Source of the DNA: an uncultured Actinomycetes bacterium
GTDB lineage: Bacteria > Actinomycetota > Acidimicrobiia > Acidimicrobiales > Microtrichaceae
Direction of reading: 5' to 3'
Assembly (NCBI GenBank): GCA_903868545.1
Contig: CAIPVR010000228.1
Span: forward strand, 1 to 41,338
DNA: 41,338 bases
The notes under the pieces are model-generated. The model made no database searches and was not told where the DNA came from. It was given only the letters and a program-made list of their open reading frames with translations. The translations under genes and the position numbers were made by a program. This document shows positions 26,495-37,050 of this stretch, piece by piece. Within the stretch, counting starts at the first letter, position 1. Each line of letters opens with the position of its first letter.

Positions 26495-27541
26495 TCAGTG
26501 TAGGGAACCCGCGAGCGCCCCCACGGCGCCCGCCGCCGCGGCCGCGGCGAAGAAGAGCGGGTCCTCCCCCGGGCCACGGCCCATCGTCGTGACCCGCAGG
26601 CCGGCGGCGTCGAGGAGGGGGCCCGGCTCGGGGACGACGGGCGGTGCCACCACCCGTACCCCGGGCAGGTCGGCAGCGGCGGGGGGCACCGGCGCCACCC
26701 ACGGCCGGGAGGAGGTGAGCCCGGCGACCGTACGACTGTGGTGGGACACCCCACGGTGTCGCTCGCGGGCGTCGCCGTCGGAGGCGCGCACGCACAGCAC
26801 CGGTGTGCCGCCCAGCGCGGCGGCGACATCGAGGACCGAGGCGGCCTCCACCGCGGTCGTCCCGAGTGCGGTCCCGGTCCCGACCACCCCGGGACCCATG
26901 GCGACGATCACCAGCTCGGCCTGCAGCACGTGGGTCGCGAGCCCGAGGGCCGAGGGGACCCCGACGGCCTCGAGGTCGCCACCCACCGCGTGGCCGGCGG
27001 TGACCGTGCCGCACATGTGGCCTCCGTCGCGCAGCGCCGCCACCAGGTCCGACAGGACCAGCGGCAGGGCGGCGCCATCGGTCATGACATAGGCGACCCG
27101 GAGGTCCGGGCGCACCACCCGGGCGGCGAGACACACCAGTGGGACCTGGCTGTGGACGGTGCACGCCACCACCGGCACCCCGCCCAGCGGCCGGTCGCAC
27201 TCGGGGTGGAGCAACTCGCTCGTGCCCACGTCGGACTGGAGGCTCGTGTAGCGGAGCTTCATCACGTGGTCGGGCCCCGGCTGCACCAGTTCCTCCCGCC
27301 CGAGGTTCCAGTGGACGACGTGCCAGCCGCCGGTGCCCAGACCCAGTTCGACGGCCGTGGTGTTGAGCACCACGCGGTCGCCCTCGGCGCAGTCCCCCAC
27401 CTGGTCCACCACGGCGTACGCCCGCGCCGCGGAACCGTCGGCCATGCGGACCTCCATCCGCGCCAAGCCGGCTCTCGACGGGAGCAGCCCCGTCACCTGG
27501 GCGGTCCGGAAGGTGGGCACCCGTGCACGGTAGCCCTGCAC
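26495..27541 (-). CDS. DUF3866-family protein
   Basis: 348 aa; LNTTAVELGLGTGGWHVVHWNLGREELVQPGPDHVMKLRYTSLQSDVGTSE; 6-nt gap to pafB. Confidence 0.75.
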   Translation of the reverse strand: MQGYRARVPTFRTAQVTGLLPSRAGLARMEVRMADGSAARAYAVVDQVGDCAEGDRVVLNTTAVELGLGTGGWHVVHWNLGREELVQPGPDHVMKLRYTSLQSDVGTSELLHPECDRPLGGVPVVACTVHSQVPLVCLAARVVRPDLRVAYVMTDGAALPLVLSDLVAALRDGGHMCGTVTAGHAVGGDLEAVGVPSALGLATHVLQAELVIVAMGPGVVGTGTALGTTAVEAASVLDVAAALGGTPVLCVRASDGDARERHRGVSHHSRTVAGLTSSRPWVAPVPPAAADLPGVRVVAPPVVPEPGPLLDAAGLRVTTMGRGPGEDPLFFAAAAAAGAVGALAGSLH

Positions 27542-27622
27542 GACGGAGGTCCCGGAGGTGGGTGGCAGCAGGTCGCCCGTCCCCGACGGCCGCCCCGTTC
27601 CGCGGTCGCGACCCGCGGCGGT

Positions 27623-29791
27623 TCAGCGGACCGGCAGCGCCTCCCGGCACGGTTGGCCCCGGAGCGCTCCGGCGGGCGGGAGGTCGGCCGGGTACTCGGG
27701 CACCTCGTCCCACACCGGCAGGACGAGGCAGGTCGCGTGCTCGCCGCCCACACCGACGGTCTGCACGGCACCCGGTGTCGCCGGGTTCTCGAAACACCAG
27801 AAGGGGTGGTCCCGGCCCGGCGTCGACAGCTGGAGCCGCAGTCGGGACCCGGGTCGGAAGAGGTGGGTGAACGGGTGCAGCGGGAGGCGGAAGCGGAGCC
27901 ACTCGCCCACCTCGAGGCGCTCCCGGTGGTCGGGGTCGAAGGTGTACTCGGCCCGGAGCTCGTCCGAGCGGGCCGGATCCTCCACGCGGTGCACAGGTCG
28001 GTGCCACCCGCACTGCACGCGCTGCTCCAGCCCGTCGGGCCGGATCTCGGTGAGTGTCGCCTGCACAGCGGTGTCGTCGGTCCCGGGCCGGAGCCAGAGG
28101 TCCACGTGCCCGGCGCCGGCGACCAGCAGCGGTTCCGCGAGCGGCTCCGTCTCCCAGGCCAGCCGGTGCCGCTCCTCGAACCGGGTCCAGGTGATCGGTA
28201 CCTGCGGGTGGGTGAAGCGGTCCAGGTCGTCGAGCAGCTCCATGGAGTACGCCAGCCCGCCGGCGTCGGGGTCGTCCTCGTAGGTCTCCTCCGTCGCGCC
28301 CTCCGGCGCGTGGTCGCCGAGCGTGCCGCCGGGGCCGGGCCACCAGCGGTGGGCCCGCACGTCCGGAGGTGGGAACGCGGTGGTGCCCACCTCGTAGCGG
28401 TGTGCCGTCGCTCCCAGCACCTCGTGGCCGGCACCGTTCTCGAAGAGGATGCGGACGCGGGGCTCGGCCCGGTACTCGGCGAGGGCGGCCTCCACGTCGT
28501 CGCCGTGGTGGTCGAACCGGTCAGCCTCCAACTCCGGGCTGAACCCGAACACCTCCGCGAACTGCGCCGGCGCGAGGGCCCGGATCAGTTCGTTCACCCG
28601 CGGCACGCGTCGGGCGACGTGGAAGGACAGGAACTCGAACCAGCGGCCGATCACCATCGGGCTGTAGCCGTCGGGGTGGTGGCCGTTGAAGAGGGTGATG
28701 CGTTGCTCGGGGCTCGACGTGAAGTCCTCGAGCATGTTGGCGAAGCGGCTGCCCGTCTGTTCGTCCTGCCAGGCGCCGGTCAGGTAGACGGGCACCTCGA
28801 TCCGGTCGATCAGCGCGCCGGAACGCCGCGCCTCGAGCATCGGGCGGAACGCGTCGACGGCCCGGCCGAACCGCTCGAAGTCGAAGTTCTGGCTACGGAT
28901 CCGCTGGTTCTCGCGGGCGACCTCGTCGCCGGCCTCGATGCGGCGCTGGTCCCACGCCTGGCCACCCGCTGCCGTGGCCATGTCGCGGGCGGCCAGCCAC
29001 GCCCGGGTGAAGCCGGAGTTGTAGACGCCACCGGGCCACTGCTGGCGCCACGGGTCGTCGATCACCGACAGCGGCGTGATCGCGGCCAGGCTGGGAGGAC
29101 GGGTCGCCGCCACGTAGAGCTGGCTGATCCCCGGATAGCTGAGGCCCACCATCCCCACCCGGTGGTGCAGCACCCACGGCTGCCGGGCGACCGTCTCGAT
29201 GATGTCGTAACCGTCGGCGGCCTGGGCGGGGCTGAAGACCTCGAACACCCCGCCGGAGCAACCCGAGCCCCGCATGTTGACCCCCACGGCGGCGAACCCC
29301 ATCAGGTTGGCGAGCAGGGTGCCGGGCTGGGGCGCGTCGGGGTCCGAGGGCGTGTAGCCGGAGTACTCCACGACCGTGGGGTACGGCGGCGGCCCGTACA
29401 GCTCGGCGGGCGGGAAGCGCACCATCACCGACAGCTGCACCCCGTCACGCACGGTCAGGTACCCGTAGCCCTCGGGGAGCTCCTGCTCGTAGAGGGAGGG
29501 GTCGGGCAGCTCGTCGAGCGCGAGCACGTGCACGGGTTCGACCGTCCCCCCGGGGCCGGTCACCGTGTAGTCGCCGGGCGGCAACGGCGAGCCGGTGGCG
29601 AGTGCGGCCGCCACGTCGTCGGGCCCGGCCACCACGACCGGTTCGGACGGGAGGAAGGCGAGGTGGGCGTTCCCTGCGTGGTCGACCACGAGCGTCACGA
29701 GCTCACGGCCCCCGTCGTCGCGCACCGCGAGCTGCTCGCCCGGCTCCGCCCCGGTCACGGTCAACGTCTCGACGCCACCTCGAACCTGCAT
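27623..29791 (-). CDS. CocE/NonD family hydrolase (X-Pro dipeptidyl-peptidase-like)
   Basis: 722 aa from ATG at 29791; TVVEYSGYTPSD, NMRGSGCSGGVF, GMVGLSYPGISQLYVAA nucleophile, C-terminal beta domain. Confidence 0.88.
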   Translation of the reverse strand: MQVRGGVETLTVTGAEPGEQLAVRDDGGRELVTLVVDHAGNAHLAFLPSEPVVVAGPDDVAAALATGSPLPPGDYTVTGPGGTVEPVHVLALDELPDPSLYEQELPEGYGYLTVRDGVQLSVMVRFPPAELYGPPPYPTVVEYSGYTPSDPDAPQPGTLLANLMGFAAVGVNMRGSGCSGGVFEVFSPAQAADGYDIIETVARQPWVLHHRVGMVGLSYPGISQLYVAATRPPSLAAITPLSVIDDPWRQQWPGGVYNSGFTRAWLAARDMATAAGGQAWDQRRIEAGDEVARENQRIRSQNFDFERFGRAVDAFRPMLEARRSGALIDRIEVPVYLTGAWQDEQTGSRFANMLEDFTSSPEQRITLFNGHHPDGYSPMVIGRWFEFLSFHVARRVPRVNELIRALAPAQFAEVFGFSPELEADRFDHHGDDVEAALAEYRAEPRVRILFENGAGHEVLGATAHRYEVGTTAFPPPDVRAHRWWPGPGGTLGDHAPEGATEETYEDDPDAGGLAYSMELLDDLDRFTHPQVPITWTRFEERHRLAWETEPLAEPLLVAGAGHVDLWLRPGTDDTAVQATLTEIRPDGLEQRVQCGWHRPVHRVEDPARSDELRAEYTFDPDHRERLEVGEWLRFRLPLHPFTHLFRPGSRLRLQLSTPGRDHPFWCFENPATPGAVQTVGVGGEHATCLVLPVWDEVPEYPADLPPAGALRGQPCREALPVR

Positions 29792-29900
29792 GTCGTCCCC
29801 CTCGGAGCCCGCGGTGTGGTGTTCCCGACCACACATGGGTAGTCGCTGGCAACGCCGAGCGGGGAATCAACCGCCGGTGGGGCGGGGTGGTGTGCCCGGG

Positions 29901-31259
29901 TCAGAGGGAGTCGATCAGGCGCTCGACCCGCTCGTCGTGGGCCCGGAACGGGTCCTTGCAGAGCACGGTGCGCTGGGCCTGGTCGTTCAGCTTCAGGTGG
30001 ACCCAGTCCACCGTGTAGTCCCGCTTGCGTTCCTTCGCCCGACGGATGAACTCGCCCCGCAACCGGGCACGGGTGGTCTGCGGGGGCGTGTCCACCGCCT
30101 CCGCGATGTCGGCGTCGGTCACCACCCGCTCCACACGACCCGCCGCCTGCAGCTTGTAGAAGACGGAACGGCGGCGGCTGATGTCGTGGTACTGGAGGTC
30201 GAGCAGGGCGATGCGGGGATGACCGAGCGGCAGGTCGAACTTCTCGCGGTACTGCTCCACGAGGTTGTGCTTGGTCACCCAGTCCACCTCGCGGTCGAGG
30301 CTGAACGGGTCGCGCTCGAGGCCCGTCATGACGTGCTCCCACATCTGCAGCGCCTGCTTCTCCTGCGGGCTGAGGTCGTGGTTCTCCGCGTACCGCAGGG
30401 CGCGGTTGAGGTACTCCGACTGGATCTCCCAGGCCGAGGCCTCCCGGCCGTTGTGCAACTGCACTCGCCGTGTGCAGGTGAGGTCGTGGGAGATCTCCCG
30501 GATCGCGCGGATGGGGTTGGCCAGTGTCATGTCGCGCAGGACCACCGACGGGTCCTCGAGCATCCGCAGGATCAGCGCGCACGCCCCCACCTTCAGGAAC
30601 GTGGCGTACTCGCTCATGTTCGAGTCGCCCACGATCACGTGCAGGCGCCGGTAGCGGTCGGAGTCCGCGTGCGGCTCGTCACGGGTGTTGATGATCGGCC
30701 GCGAGCGGGTGGTGGCCGAGCTGACGCCCTCCCAGATGTGCTCGGCGCGCTGGGCGATCGAGAACTGGGCGCCCCGGGCGGTCTGCAGCACCTTCCCGGC
30801 GCCCGCGTAGATCTGGCGGCTCACGAGGAACGGGATCAGCACCTCGGAGTAGTGGCCGAGGTCGTCGTGGCGGCTCGTGAGGTAGTTCTCGTGGCAGCCG
30901 TAGCTGTTGCCCGCCGAGTCGGTGTTGTTGCGGAACAGGTAGATGTCGCCGCGGATCCCCTCCTCGGCGAGGCGCTGCTCGGCCGACTCGAGGAGCTGCT
31001 CGAGGATCCACTCCCCCGCCTTGTCGTGCGCCACCAGATCGGTGAGCGAGTCGCACTCGGGCGTGGCGTACTCGGGGTGGCTGCCGACGTCGAGGTAGAG
31101 CCGGGCTCCGTTGGCGAGGAACACGTTCGAGGAACGGCCCCAGGACACGACGCGGCGGAACAGGTACCGCGCCACCTCGTCGGGGCTGAGGCGCCGCTGC
31201 CCTCGCAGGGTGCAGGTGACGCCGTACTCGTTCTCCAGGCCGTAGATCCTGCGTTCCAT
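29901..31259 (-). CDS. pafA: Pup--protein ligase PafA
   Basis: 452 aa; [35 protein letters not shown].., [39 protein letters not shown]. Confidence 0.97.
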   Translation of the reverse strand: MERRIYGLENEYGVTCTLRGQRRLSPDEVARYLFRRVVSWGRSSNVFLANGARLYLDVGSHPEYATPECDSLTDLVAHDKAGEWILEQLLESAEQRLAEEGIRGDIYLFRNNTDSAGNSYGCHENYLTSRHDDLGHYSEVLIPFLVSRQIYAGAGKVLQTARGAQFSIAQRAEHIWEGVSSATTRSRPIINTRDEPHADSDRYRRLHVIVGDSNMSEYATFLKVGACALILRMLEDPSVVLRDMTLANPIRAIREISHDLTCTRRVQLHNGREASAWEIQSEYLNRALRYAENHDLSPQEKQALQMWEHVMTGLERDPFSLDREVDWVTKHNLVEQYREKFDLPLGHPRIALLDLQYHDISRRRSVFYKLQAAGRVERVVTDADIAEAVDTPPQTTRARLRGEFIRRAKERKRDYTVDWVHLKLNDQAQRTVLCKDPFRAHDERVERLIDSL

Positions 31260-31319
31260 GTGGCGGTCAACCTATCGCCGCACCGGCGCGACGCGGGGTT
31301 GCCCGGTAGCGTGCGCCGC

Positions 31320-31700
31320 ATGGAGATGGTGGTCGTCGCCACCGTGGGGTCGCGCTTCGAGGCGGAGCTCCTCGCCGCCAAGCTCGGGGCCCACGGCCTC
31401 CTGTGGGAGATCCGGTCGCGCCAGCTCCTGCCCCCCATCGCCTACCCCTTCGGGGCGCTCGACGTGATGGTCCCAGCGGATGAGCGGGCCGACGCCGAGG
31501 CGGTGCTCGCCCCTGACGAGCTGCCGGTCATGGACGACGAGGGCCGCACCGTCGAGGTGCTCGACGTGGGCCACACGCCGCTGTCGCCCACGCTCAAGGC
31601 CCTGCGAGTGGCCCTGGCGCTCGCGCTGCTGGTGCCGGCCGCGGTGGCGCTGGCCCTCTGGGCCGCGAGCGCGCTGCGGTTCTTCGACGTGGTGCGCTGA
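31320..31700 (+). CDS. DUF2007-like protein with C-terminal TM helix
   Basis: ATG at 31320; MEMVVVATVGSRFEAELLAAKLGAHGLLWEIRSRQLLPPIAYPFGALDVMVPADERADAEAVL..., then hydrophobic tail. Confidence 0.65.
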   Translation: MEMVVVATVGSRFEAELLAAKLGAHGLLWEIRSRQLLPPIAYPFGALDVMVPADERADAEAVLAPDELPVMDDEGRTVEVLDVGHTPLSPTLKALRVALALALLVPAAVALALWAASALRFFDVVR

Positions 31701-31708
31701 ACCGGCGG

Positions 31709-31732
31709 GCCGGGCCCTGCCGTGCCCGGCCG
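31709..31732. terminator. Convergent hairpin (8-bp stem, 8-nt loop)
   Basis: ggccgggc / gcccggcc between stops at 31700 and 31745. Confidence 0.45.
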
Positions 31733-31744
31733 ACCGCTTCCGGG

Positions 31745-32425
31745 TCAGTCGGCGAGGAGGGCGGCGACCTCGTCGTCGTCGAGGCGACGGAAGGTGCGCC
31801 GGCCGTTGCCCCTGGCGAGCACCGCCACCTCGAGCTCGGGTGCGGGCAGCTCGCGGTCGGGCCCGGCCAGGGCCCCCACCGCAGCACCGAGCGCCGCGCC
31901 GAGGGTGCCGCCCTCGGTCCACGCCCCGGTCATCCGCTCCCGGATCGCGTCGGCCTCGCCACCGAGGACGGCCCAGCCGCTCTCGTCGATCAGCGTGCCG
32001 TCGTAGAGGATGTGGAAGAGCTGGTCGCCGGCGGCCTCGTGGCCGACCTCGGCCACGAGGATCTCCACCTCCATCGGCTTCATCTCGTGGGTGAAGACCT
32101 GCCCGAGGATCTGCGCGTACTGGTTGGCGAGGCTCCTGGCGTCGACGTCCTCGCGGCTGAAGGCGAAGCCCTTCAGGTCGGCCGAGCGCACGCCCGCGAT
32201 CCGGAGCTGGTCGAACTCGTTGTACTTGCCGACGCCGGCGAAGCCGATCCGGTCGTAGATCTCCGAGACCTTCCGCAGCATCCGCGACGGGTTCTCCGCG
32301 CAGAGCAGGATGCCGTCGTCGTAGGTGCAGGCCACCAGGGCACGCCCACGGGCGATGCCCTTCCGGGCGTAGTCCGCCCGGTCCTTCATCATCTGCTCGG
32401 GCGCGACGTAGAACGGCATGCTCAT
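31745..32425 (-). CDS. prcA: 20S proteasome alpha subunit
   Basis: 226 aa; MSMPFYVAPEQMMKDRADYARKGIARGRALVACTYDDGILLCAENPSRMLRKVSEIYDRIGFAGVGKYNEFD. Confidence 0.96.
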   Translation of the reverse strand: MSMPFYVAPEQMMKDRADYARKGIARGRALVACTYDDGILLCAENPSRMLRKVSEIYDRIGFAGVGKYNEFDQLRIAGVRSADLKGFAFSREDVDARSLANQYAQILGQVFTHEMKPMEVEILVAEVGHEAAGDQLFHILYDGTLIDESGWAVLGGEADAIRERMTGAWTEGGTLGAALGAAVGALAGPDRELPAPELEVAVLARGNGRRTFRRLDDDEVAALLAD

Positions 32426-33225
32426 GGCTCCACCTCCCCCCGCTCGGCGGCGACGCGCTCGATGAGCGCCGTGGTGCGGTCGCGCAGTTCGGAGTCCTCG
32501 AGCCGCTCGAACCCGGCCCCCGTGATCGTGGCGACCACCGGGAAGATGCCACGGACCAGGTCGGGCCCGCCGGTGGCGGAGTCCTCGTCCGCGGCCTCGA
32601 ACAGCGAGCGGAGCACGAGGTCGACCGCGGCGTCCCGGGCGAGGCCCTCGCGGTAGCCGAGCTTCACCACCGTGGCGGCGTGCAGGCTCCCCGATCCGGT
32701 GGCGGCGTGGTCGTACTCCTCGTACCGACCGCCGGTGACGTCGTACTGGAAGAGCCGGCCGGCGGCGCGGGCGGTGTCGTACCCGGCGAAGATCGGCACG
32801 ACCGCCAGGCCCTGCATCGCCGCCGGGAGGTGGTTGCGCACCATCTGGGACAGCTGGTTCGCCTTGCCCTCCAGGCTCAGGGGGGATCCCTCGACCTTCT
32901 CGTAGTGCTCGAGTTGGAGCTGGAACACCCGCACCATCTCCACGGCGGGCCCTGCCGCGCCGGCGATGGCGACACCCGAGTGGCGGTCGGCCGGGAACAC
33001 CTTCTCGATGGTCCGGTGGCTGATGAAGTTCCCGGAGGTGGCCCGCCGGTCACCGGCCATCACCACGCCGTCCGCGTAGCGCACGGCCACGCACGTGGTG
33101 CCGTGGGTGACGGTGGACGGGTCCACCGCAGCGGCGGGAACCGGCGCGGCCAGGCCGGTGCGACGCAGCAACTCGGCGAAGTCGGGCCCCGGGTCGTCCT
33201 GGGGTCGGTACAGCGGGAGGGTCAC
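32422..33225 (-). CDS. prcB: 20S proteasome beta subunit with propeptide
   Basis: 267 aa; cleavage/nucleophile region VTHGTTCVAVRYADGVVMAGDRRATSGNFISHR; 4-nt overlap with prcA. Confidence 0.96.
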   Translation of the reverse strand: MTLPLYRPQDDPGPDFAELLRRTGLAAPVPAAAVDPSTVTHGTTCVAVRYADGVVMAGDRRATSGNFISHRTIEKVFPADRHSGVAIAGAAGPAVEMVRVFQLQLEHYEKVEGSPLSLEGKANQLSQMVRNHLPAAMQGLAVVPIFAGYDTARAAGRLFQYDVTGGRYEEYDHAATGSGSLHAATVVKLGYREGLARDAAVDLVLRSLFEAADEDSATGGPDLVRGIFPVVATITGAGFERLEDSELRDRTTALIERVAAERGEVEP

Positions 33226-33257
33226 GAATCGGAGGCTACCGGCACCGCGGACGGTGC

Positions 33258-33452
33258 CTACTGCCCACCCTTCTGGATGTAGGACTTCACGAAGTCCTCC
33301 GCGTTCGTCTCGAGCACGTCGTCGATCTCGTCGAGGAGTTCGTCGAGCTCGGCCTTGAGCTTCTCACCCTGCTCGGTCGAGGCAGGGGCCTCCTCGGCCT
33401 CCTCGGTCCGGCGCTGGGGCGCCGGCTTCTTCTTCTGTTCCCGCTCGGCCAT
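33258..33452 (-). CDS. pup: Prokaryotic ubiquitin-like protein Pup
   Basis: 64 aa from ATG at 33452; MAEREQKKKPAPQRRTEEAEEAPAS...ELDELLDEIDDVLETNAEDFVKSYIQKGGQ (C-terminal GGQ). Confidence 0.96.
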   Translation of the reverse strand: MAEREQKKKPAPQRRTEEAEEAPASTEQGEKLKAELDELLDEIDDVLETNAEDFVKSYIQKGGQ

Positions 33453-33552
33453 CCTGGGGGTACCTCCGTGTCGGTGCCTCCGCGTGCGGCTCACCGTACC
33501 GCGACGCCCCGACGATCAGTGGCCACCTTTCCGGGGAGTGCGGCCGCGCCGG

Positions 33553-35067
33553 TCAGCGGCCGAGTCGGGCGAGGAGGTCGGCGGTGGAGGTCGCCTCGCG
33601 CAACAGGTCACCGACGTGTGCCTCGGTCCCCCGGCCGGGTTCCAGCATCGGTACGCGCTGCAACGACGAGTCGCCGGTGTCGAAGACGATCGAGTCCCAG
33701 TTGGCGGCGACGATGTCCTCGGAGAAGCGGGCCAGACAACCACCCCGGAAGTACGCGCGGGTCCCCGACGGCGGCTCCGACGTGGCCCGCTCCACCTCCT
33801 CGTCGGTGGTCAGGCGCCGCAGCCCGAGGCGACGCCCCAGCGACGACGCCGGACGCAGGTCGTGGTACTGCAGGTCCATCGCCGCGAGGCGCGGATCGTT
33901 CCACTCGAGACCGTGGCGGTCGCGGTAGCCCCCGAACAGCCGGTACTTCGCCACCCAGTCGAGCCGGTCGGCGAGCTCCATCGGGTCGCGTTCGAGCGCT
34001 TCGAGCACCTCCTGCCACCCGCTGAGCACCTCGCGGGCCACGGACTCCCCGCCGATCACGTCGAGGTCCCCGTGCTCGGCCCAGCGAAGGGCGAGGTCGA
34101 GCAACCCGAACTGGAGTTCCAGCGCCGTCGCCCCACCTCCCTCCGCCAGCTCGACCGCCTCCCCGAGCGAGAGGTCCCGACTCACGCGGTGCATGGCCTG
34201 CACCGGACGGGCGAACGACCTCGGCGCGCCCAGCACGTCGTCCTCCACCATGGCGAGCACGATCGCGGTGGTGCCGAGCTTCAGGAAGGTCTGGTACTCG
34301 CTCAGGTTGGCGTCGCCGGTGATGACGTGGAGCCGTCGGTACTTCTGCGCGTCCGCGTGCGGCTCGTCGCGGGTGTTGATGATGGGGCGCTTGAGCGTGG
34401 TCTCGAGGCCGACCTCCTCCTCGAAGAAGTCGGCCCGCTGCGTCAGCTGGAACGGCACCGAGTCCGTGCGGGTACCGGGTGCCTCGGAGCCGACCTTGCC
34501 CGCACCCGTGAACACCTGACGGCTCACGAGATGGACGGTCATGTGGGCGACGATCCGACCGAAGGGCACCGAGCGGTCCACCAGGAAGTTCTCGTGGCAC
34601 CCGTAGCTGTTGCCCTTGCCGTCGGAGTTGTTCTTGTAGACGACGATCTCCTGGCCCTCGGGCAGCAGCGAACGGGCCGCCTCCATCGACCGAACGAGGA
34701 TCTCCTCGCCGGCCCGGTCGTGGACCAGCGCCGTGCGGGCGTCGGGCGCCTCGGGACACGAGTACTCGGGGTGGGCGTGGTCCACGTAGTAGCGGGCGCC
34801 GTTCGTGAGCACCGCGTTCACGAGGTGCGTCTCCACCTCCGGCGCCAGCGACAGGAGCAGTGCCTCACCACGCGCGTCGTTACCGGGCGACTCGTCGTCG
34901 AAGTCCCACCCCACCCGCTGGGTCCGGTGCACGCCCCGGTCGGCGTCGAGCGAGGCGAGGTAGGCGTTGATCAGCAGGGACGACGCGGAGATGGGGTTCG
35001 ACTCGGGCGCGCCGCGCACGAGGATCCCGTACTCGGTCTCGATGCCACAGATCTTCGGGATGGCCAC
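33553..35067 (-). CDS. dop: Pup deamidase/depupylase Dop
   Basis: 504 aa; MAIPKICGIETEYGILVRGAPESNPISASSLLINAYL..., Dop-loop DDESPGNDARGEAL, YYVDHAHPEYSCPE. Confidence 0.96.
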   Translation of the reverse strand: MAIPKICGIETEYGILVRGAPESNPISASSLLINAYLASLDADRGVHRTQRVGWDFDDESPGNDARGEALLLSLAPEVETHLVNAVLTNGARYYVDHAHPEYSCPEAPDARTALVHDRAGEEILVRSMEAARSLLPEGQEIVVYKNNSDGKGNSYGCHENFLVDRSVPFGRIVAHMTVHLVSRQVFTGAGKVGSEAPGTRTDSVPFQLTQRADFFEEEVGLETTLKRPIINTRDEPHADAQKYRRLHVITGDANLSEYQTFLKLGTTAIVLAMVEDDVLGAPRSFARPVQAMHRVSRDLSLGEAVELAEGGGATALELQFGLLDLALRWAEHGDLDVIGGESVAREVLSGWQEVLEALERDPMELADRLDWVAKYRLFGGYRDRHGLEWNDPRLAAMDLQYHDLRPASSLGRRLGLRRLTTDEEVERATSEPPSGTRAYFRGGCLARFSEDIVAANWDSIVFDTGDSSLQRVPMLEPGRGTEAHVGDLLREATSTADLLARLGR

Positions 35068-35081
35068 GGACGCCGGCCGGC

Positions 35082-36842
35082 CTACAGGTACTGCCCGGTG
35101 GCGACCCGCTCGATCGCCCGGCCGCCGGCGGGATCCTCGGACTCCGCGTGGTGCACGAGCGTGCGCACGTAGACGATCCGCTCGCCCTTCTTGCCGGAGA
35201 TCTTCGCCCAGTCGTCGGGGTTCGTGGTGTTGGGCAGGTCCTCGTGTTCCTTGTACTCGCGATGGATCGAGTCGATCAGGTCCTGGACCCGCACCCCGCG
35301 GGCGCCACCGGCGAGCTGGCGCTTGATGGCCAGCTTCTTCGCCCGCCGGACGATGTTCTCGATCATGGCGCCGGAGGAGAAGTCCTTGAAGTACATGACC
35401 TCCTTGTCGCCGTTCTGGTACGTCACCTCCAGGAACTGGTTCGCCTCGTCGGTGCGGTACATCTCCTCGACGGTGCGTTCGATCATCGCCTGCACGGCCT
35501 TCGCCGGGTCACCGCCGCCGAGGGACGACACCTCGTCCTCGTCGAGCGGGAGGTCCGTGGTGAGGTAGCGGTGGAAGATCTGGGCGGCCGACGTCTCGTC
35601 GGGACGGTTGATCTTGATCTTCACATCGAGGCGGCCGGGACGCAGGATCGCCGGATCGATCAGGTCCTCACGGTTGGAGGCACCGATCACGATGACGTTC
35701 TTGAGCGTCTCCACGCCGTCGATCTCCGCGAGGAGCTGCGGCACGATCGTGGCCTCCATGTCGGACGAGATGCCGGTGCCCCGGGTCCGGAACAACGACT
35801 CCATCTCGTCGAAGAACACGATGACGGGGGTGCCGTCCTCCGCCTTCTCCCTGGCCCGCTGGAACACGAGTCGGATGTGGCGCTCGGTCTCCCCCACGTA
35901 CTTGTTCAGCAGCTCCGGGCCCTTGATGTTGAGGAAGTAGCTCCGGGCCTCACGACCGGTCGCCTCGGTGACCTTCTTGGCCAGGCTGTTGGCCACGGCC
36001 TTGGCGATGAGGGTCTTGCCGCAGCCGGGAGGGCCGTACAGCAGGATGCCCTTCGGCGCGGGGAGGTCGTACTCCCGGAACAGGTCCTGGTGGAGGAACG
36101 GCAGTTCGACCGCATCGGTGATCTGTTCGATCTGCTCGTCGAGGCCGCCGATGTCCTCGTAGGAGATGTCGGGCACCTCCTCGAGGACGAGCTCCTCCAC
36201 CTCGGGCTTCGGCAGCCGCTCGAGCAGCAGGGCCGAGCGCGGGTCCATCAGGAGGCTGTCGCCGGCCCGCAGCTTCGTGCCGACGAGCTGGTCGGCCAGC
36301 TCGGCCACCCGCTCCTCGTCGGCCCGGCCCACGACCAGCGCACGGCGGCCGCCCTCGAGGACCTCCTTGAGGGTCACCGTCTCGCCCGCGACCTCCGCCG
36401 AGCGCACCATCACCACGTTGTACGCGTCGTTGAGCACCACCTCGGCGCCCCGGGCCAGGTCGTCGGGGTCGACCTGGGGAGACACCTCCACCCGCATCTT
36501 CCGGCCCGACGCCTGGACGTCCACCGTGCCGTCGTCGTTCACCCCGAGCAGGGTGGCGTAGGCCGACGGCGGCTGGGTGAGCTTCTCCACCTCGTCCCGC
36601 AGGGCGGCGATGTGGTCGCGTGCCTCGCGCAGCGTGTAGCTCAACTTCTCGTTCTGGCTCACCGCCTGCGCCAGCTGGCCCTTCGTCTCCAGCAGCCGTT
36701 CCTCCAGGGTGCGGACGCGCTTGGGTGCGTCCTGGAGGCGGCGAACGAGGGAGGCCACTTCCTCCTCGAGGTCGCGCACCTGCTCACGCAGGGCCGCCGC
36801 GTCACCCGCCGGATCCTGGTCCTGCACCTCGTCGCCGCTCAC
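35082..36842 (-). CDS. arc: Proteasome-associated AAA ATPase ARC/Mpa
   Basis: GTG at 36842; coiled-coil N-terminus, OB domains, [38 protein letters not shown]-terminal ...TGQYL as in Mpa. Confidence 0.96.
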   Translation of the reverse strand: MSGDEVQDQDPAGDAAALREQVRDLEEEVASLVRRLQDAPKRVRTLEERLLETKGQLAQAVSQNEKLSYTLREARDHIAALRDEVEKLTQPPSAYATLLGVNDDGTVDVQASGRKMRVEVSPQVDPDDLARGAEVVLNDAYNVVMVRSAEVAGETVTLKEVLEGGRRALVVGRADEERVAELADQLVGTKLRAGDSLLMDPRSALLLERLPKPEVEELVLEEVPDISYEDIGGLDEQIEQITDAVELPFLHQDLFREYDLPAPKGILLYGPPGCGKTLIAKAVANSLAKKVTEATGREARSYFLNIKGPELLNKYVGETERHIRLVFQRAREKAEDGTPVIVFFDEMESLFRTRGTGISSDMEATIVPQLLAEIDGVETLKNVIVIGASNREDLIDPAILRPGRLDVKIKINRPDETSAAQIFHRYLTTDLPLDEDEVSSLGGGDPAKAVQAMIERTVEEMYRTDEANQFLEVTYQNGDKEVMYFKDFSSGAMIENIVRRAKKLAIKRQLAGGARGVRVQDLIDSIHREYKEHEDLPNTTNPDDWAKISGKKGERIVYVRTLVHHAESEDPAGGRAIERVATGQYL

Positions 36843-36987
36843 GGCACCTCCCTGGCGACCCGCGCGTGCACGCGGGAACCCTGACGTTCTACCCCCGTCC
36901 GGGCGGGGTGCCGCGGCAGCGCGTCCGGCGCCGGACGGAAACCCGCTGATTTCCACCGCGAATACCGTGAATATTTCCTCCCGCGCG

Positions 36988-36993
36988 TAGAAT
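36988..36993 (+). promoter_or_regulatory. Candidate -10 element (TAGAAT) for the ferredoxin gene
   Basis: TANNNT hexamer about 58 nt upstream of ATG 37051 in a locally AT-rich intergenic stretch; no convincing -35. Confidence 0.3.
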
Positions 36994-37050
36994 GAGCGGG
37001 TCCGACTCCCCCCGGCGTCCGACCGGGCACACGAAGGCAGGTCAGCAACG

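Noticed and set aside
26738-29842. 1034-aa plus-strand ORF
   Set aside because: Antisense to DUF3866-like and CocE/NonD genes with clear family motifs; Gly/Arg/His/Pro-rich GC-driven shadow ORF without domain pattern.
35148-36884. 578-aa plus-strand ORF opposite arc
   Set aside because: Antisense shadow of the AAA ATPase; His/Val/Glu-rich without motifs.
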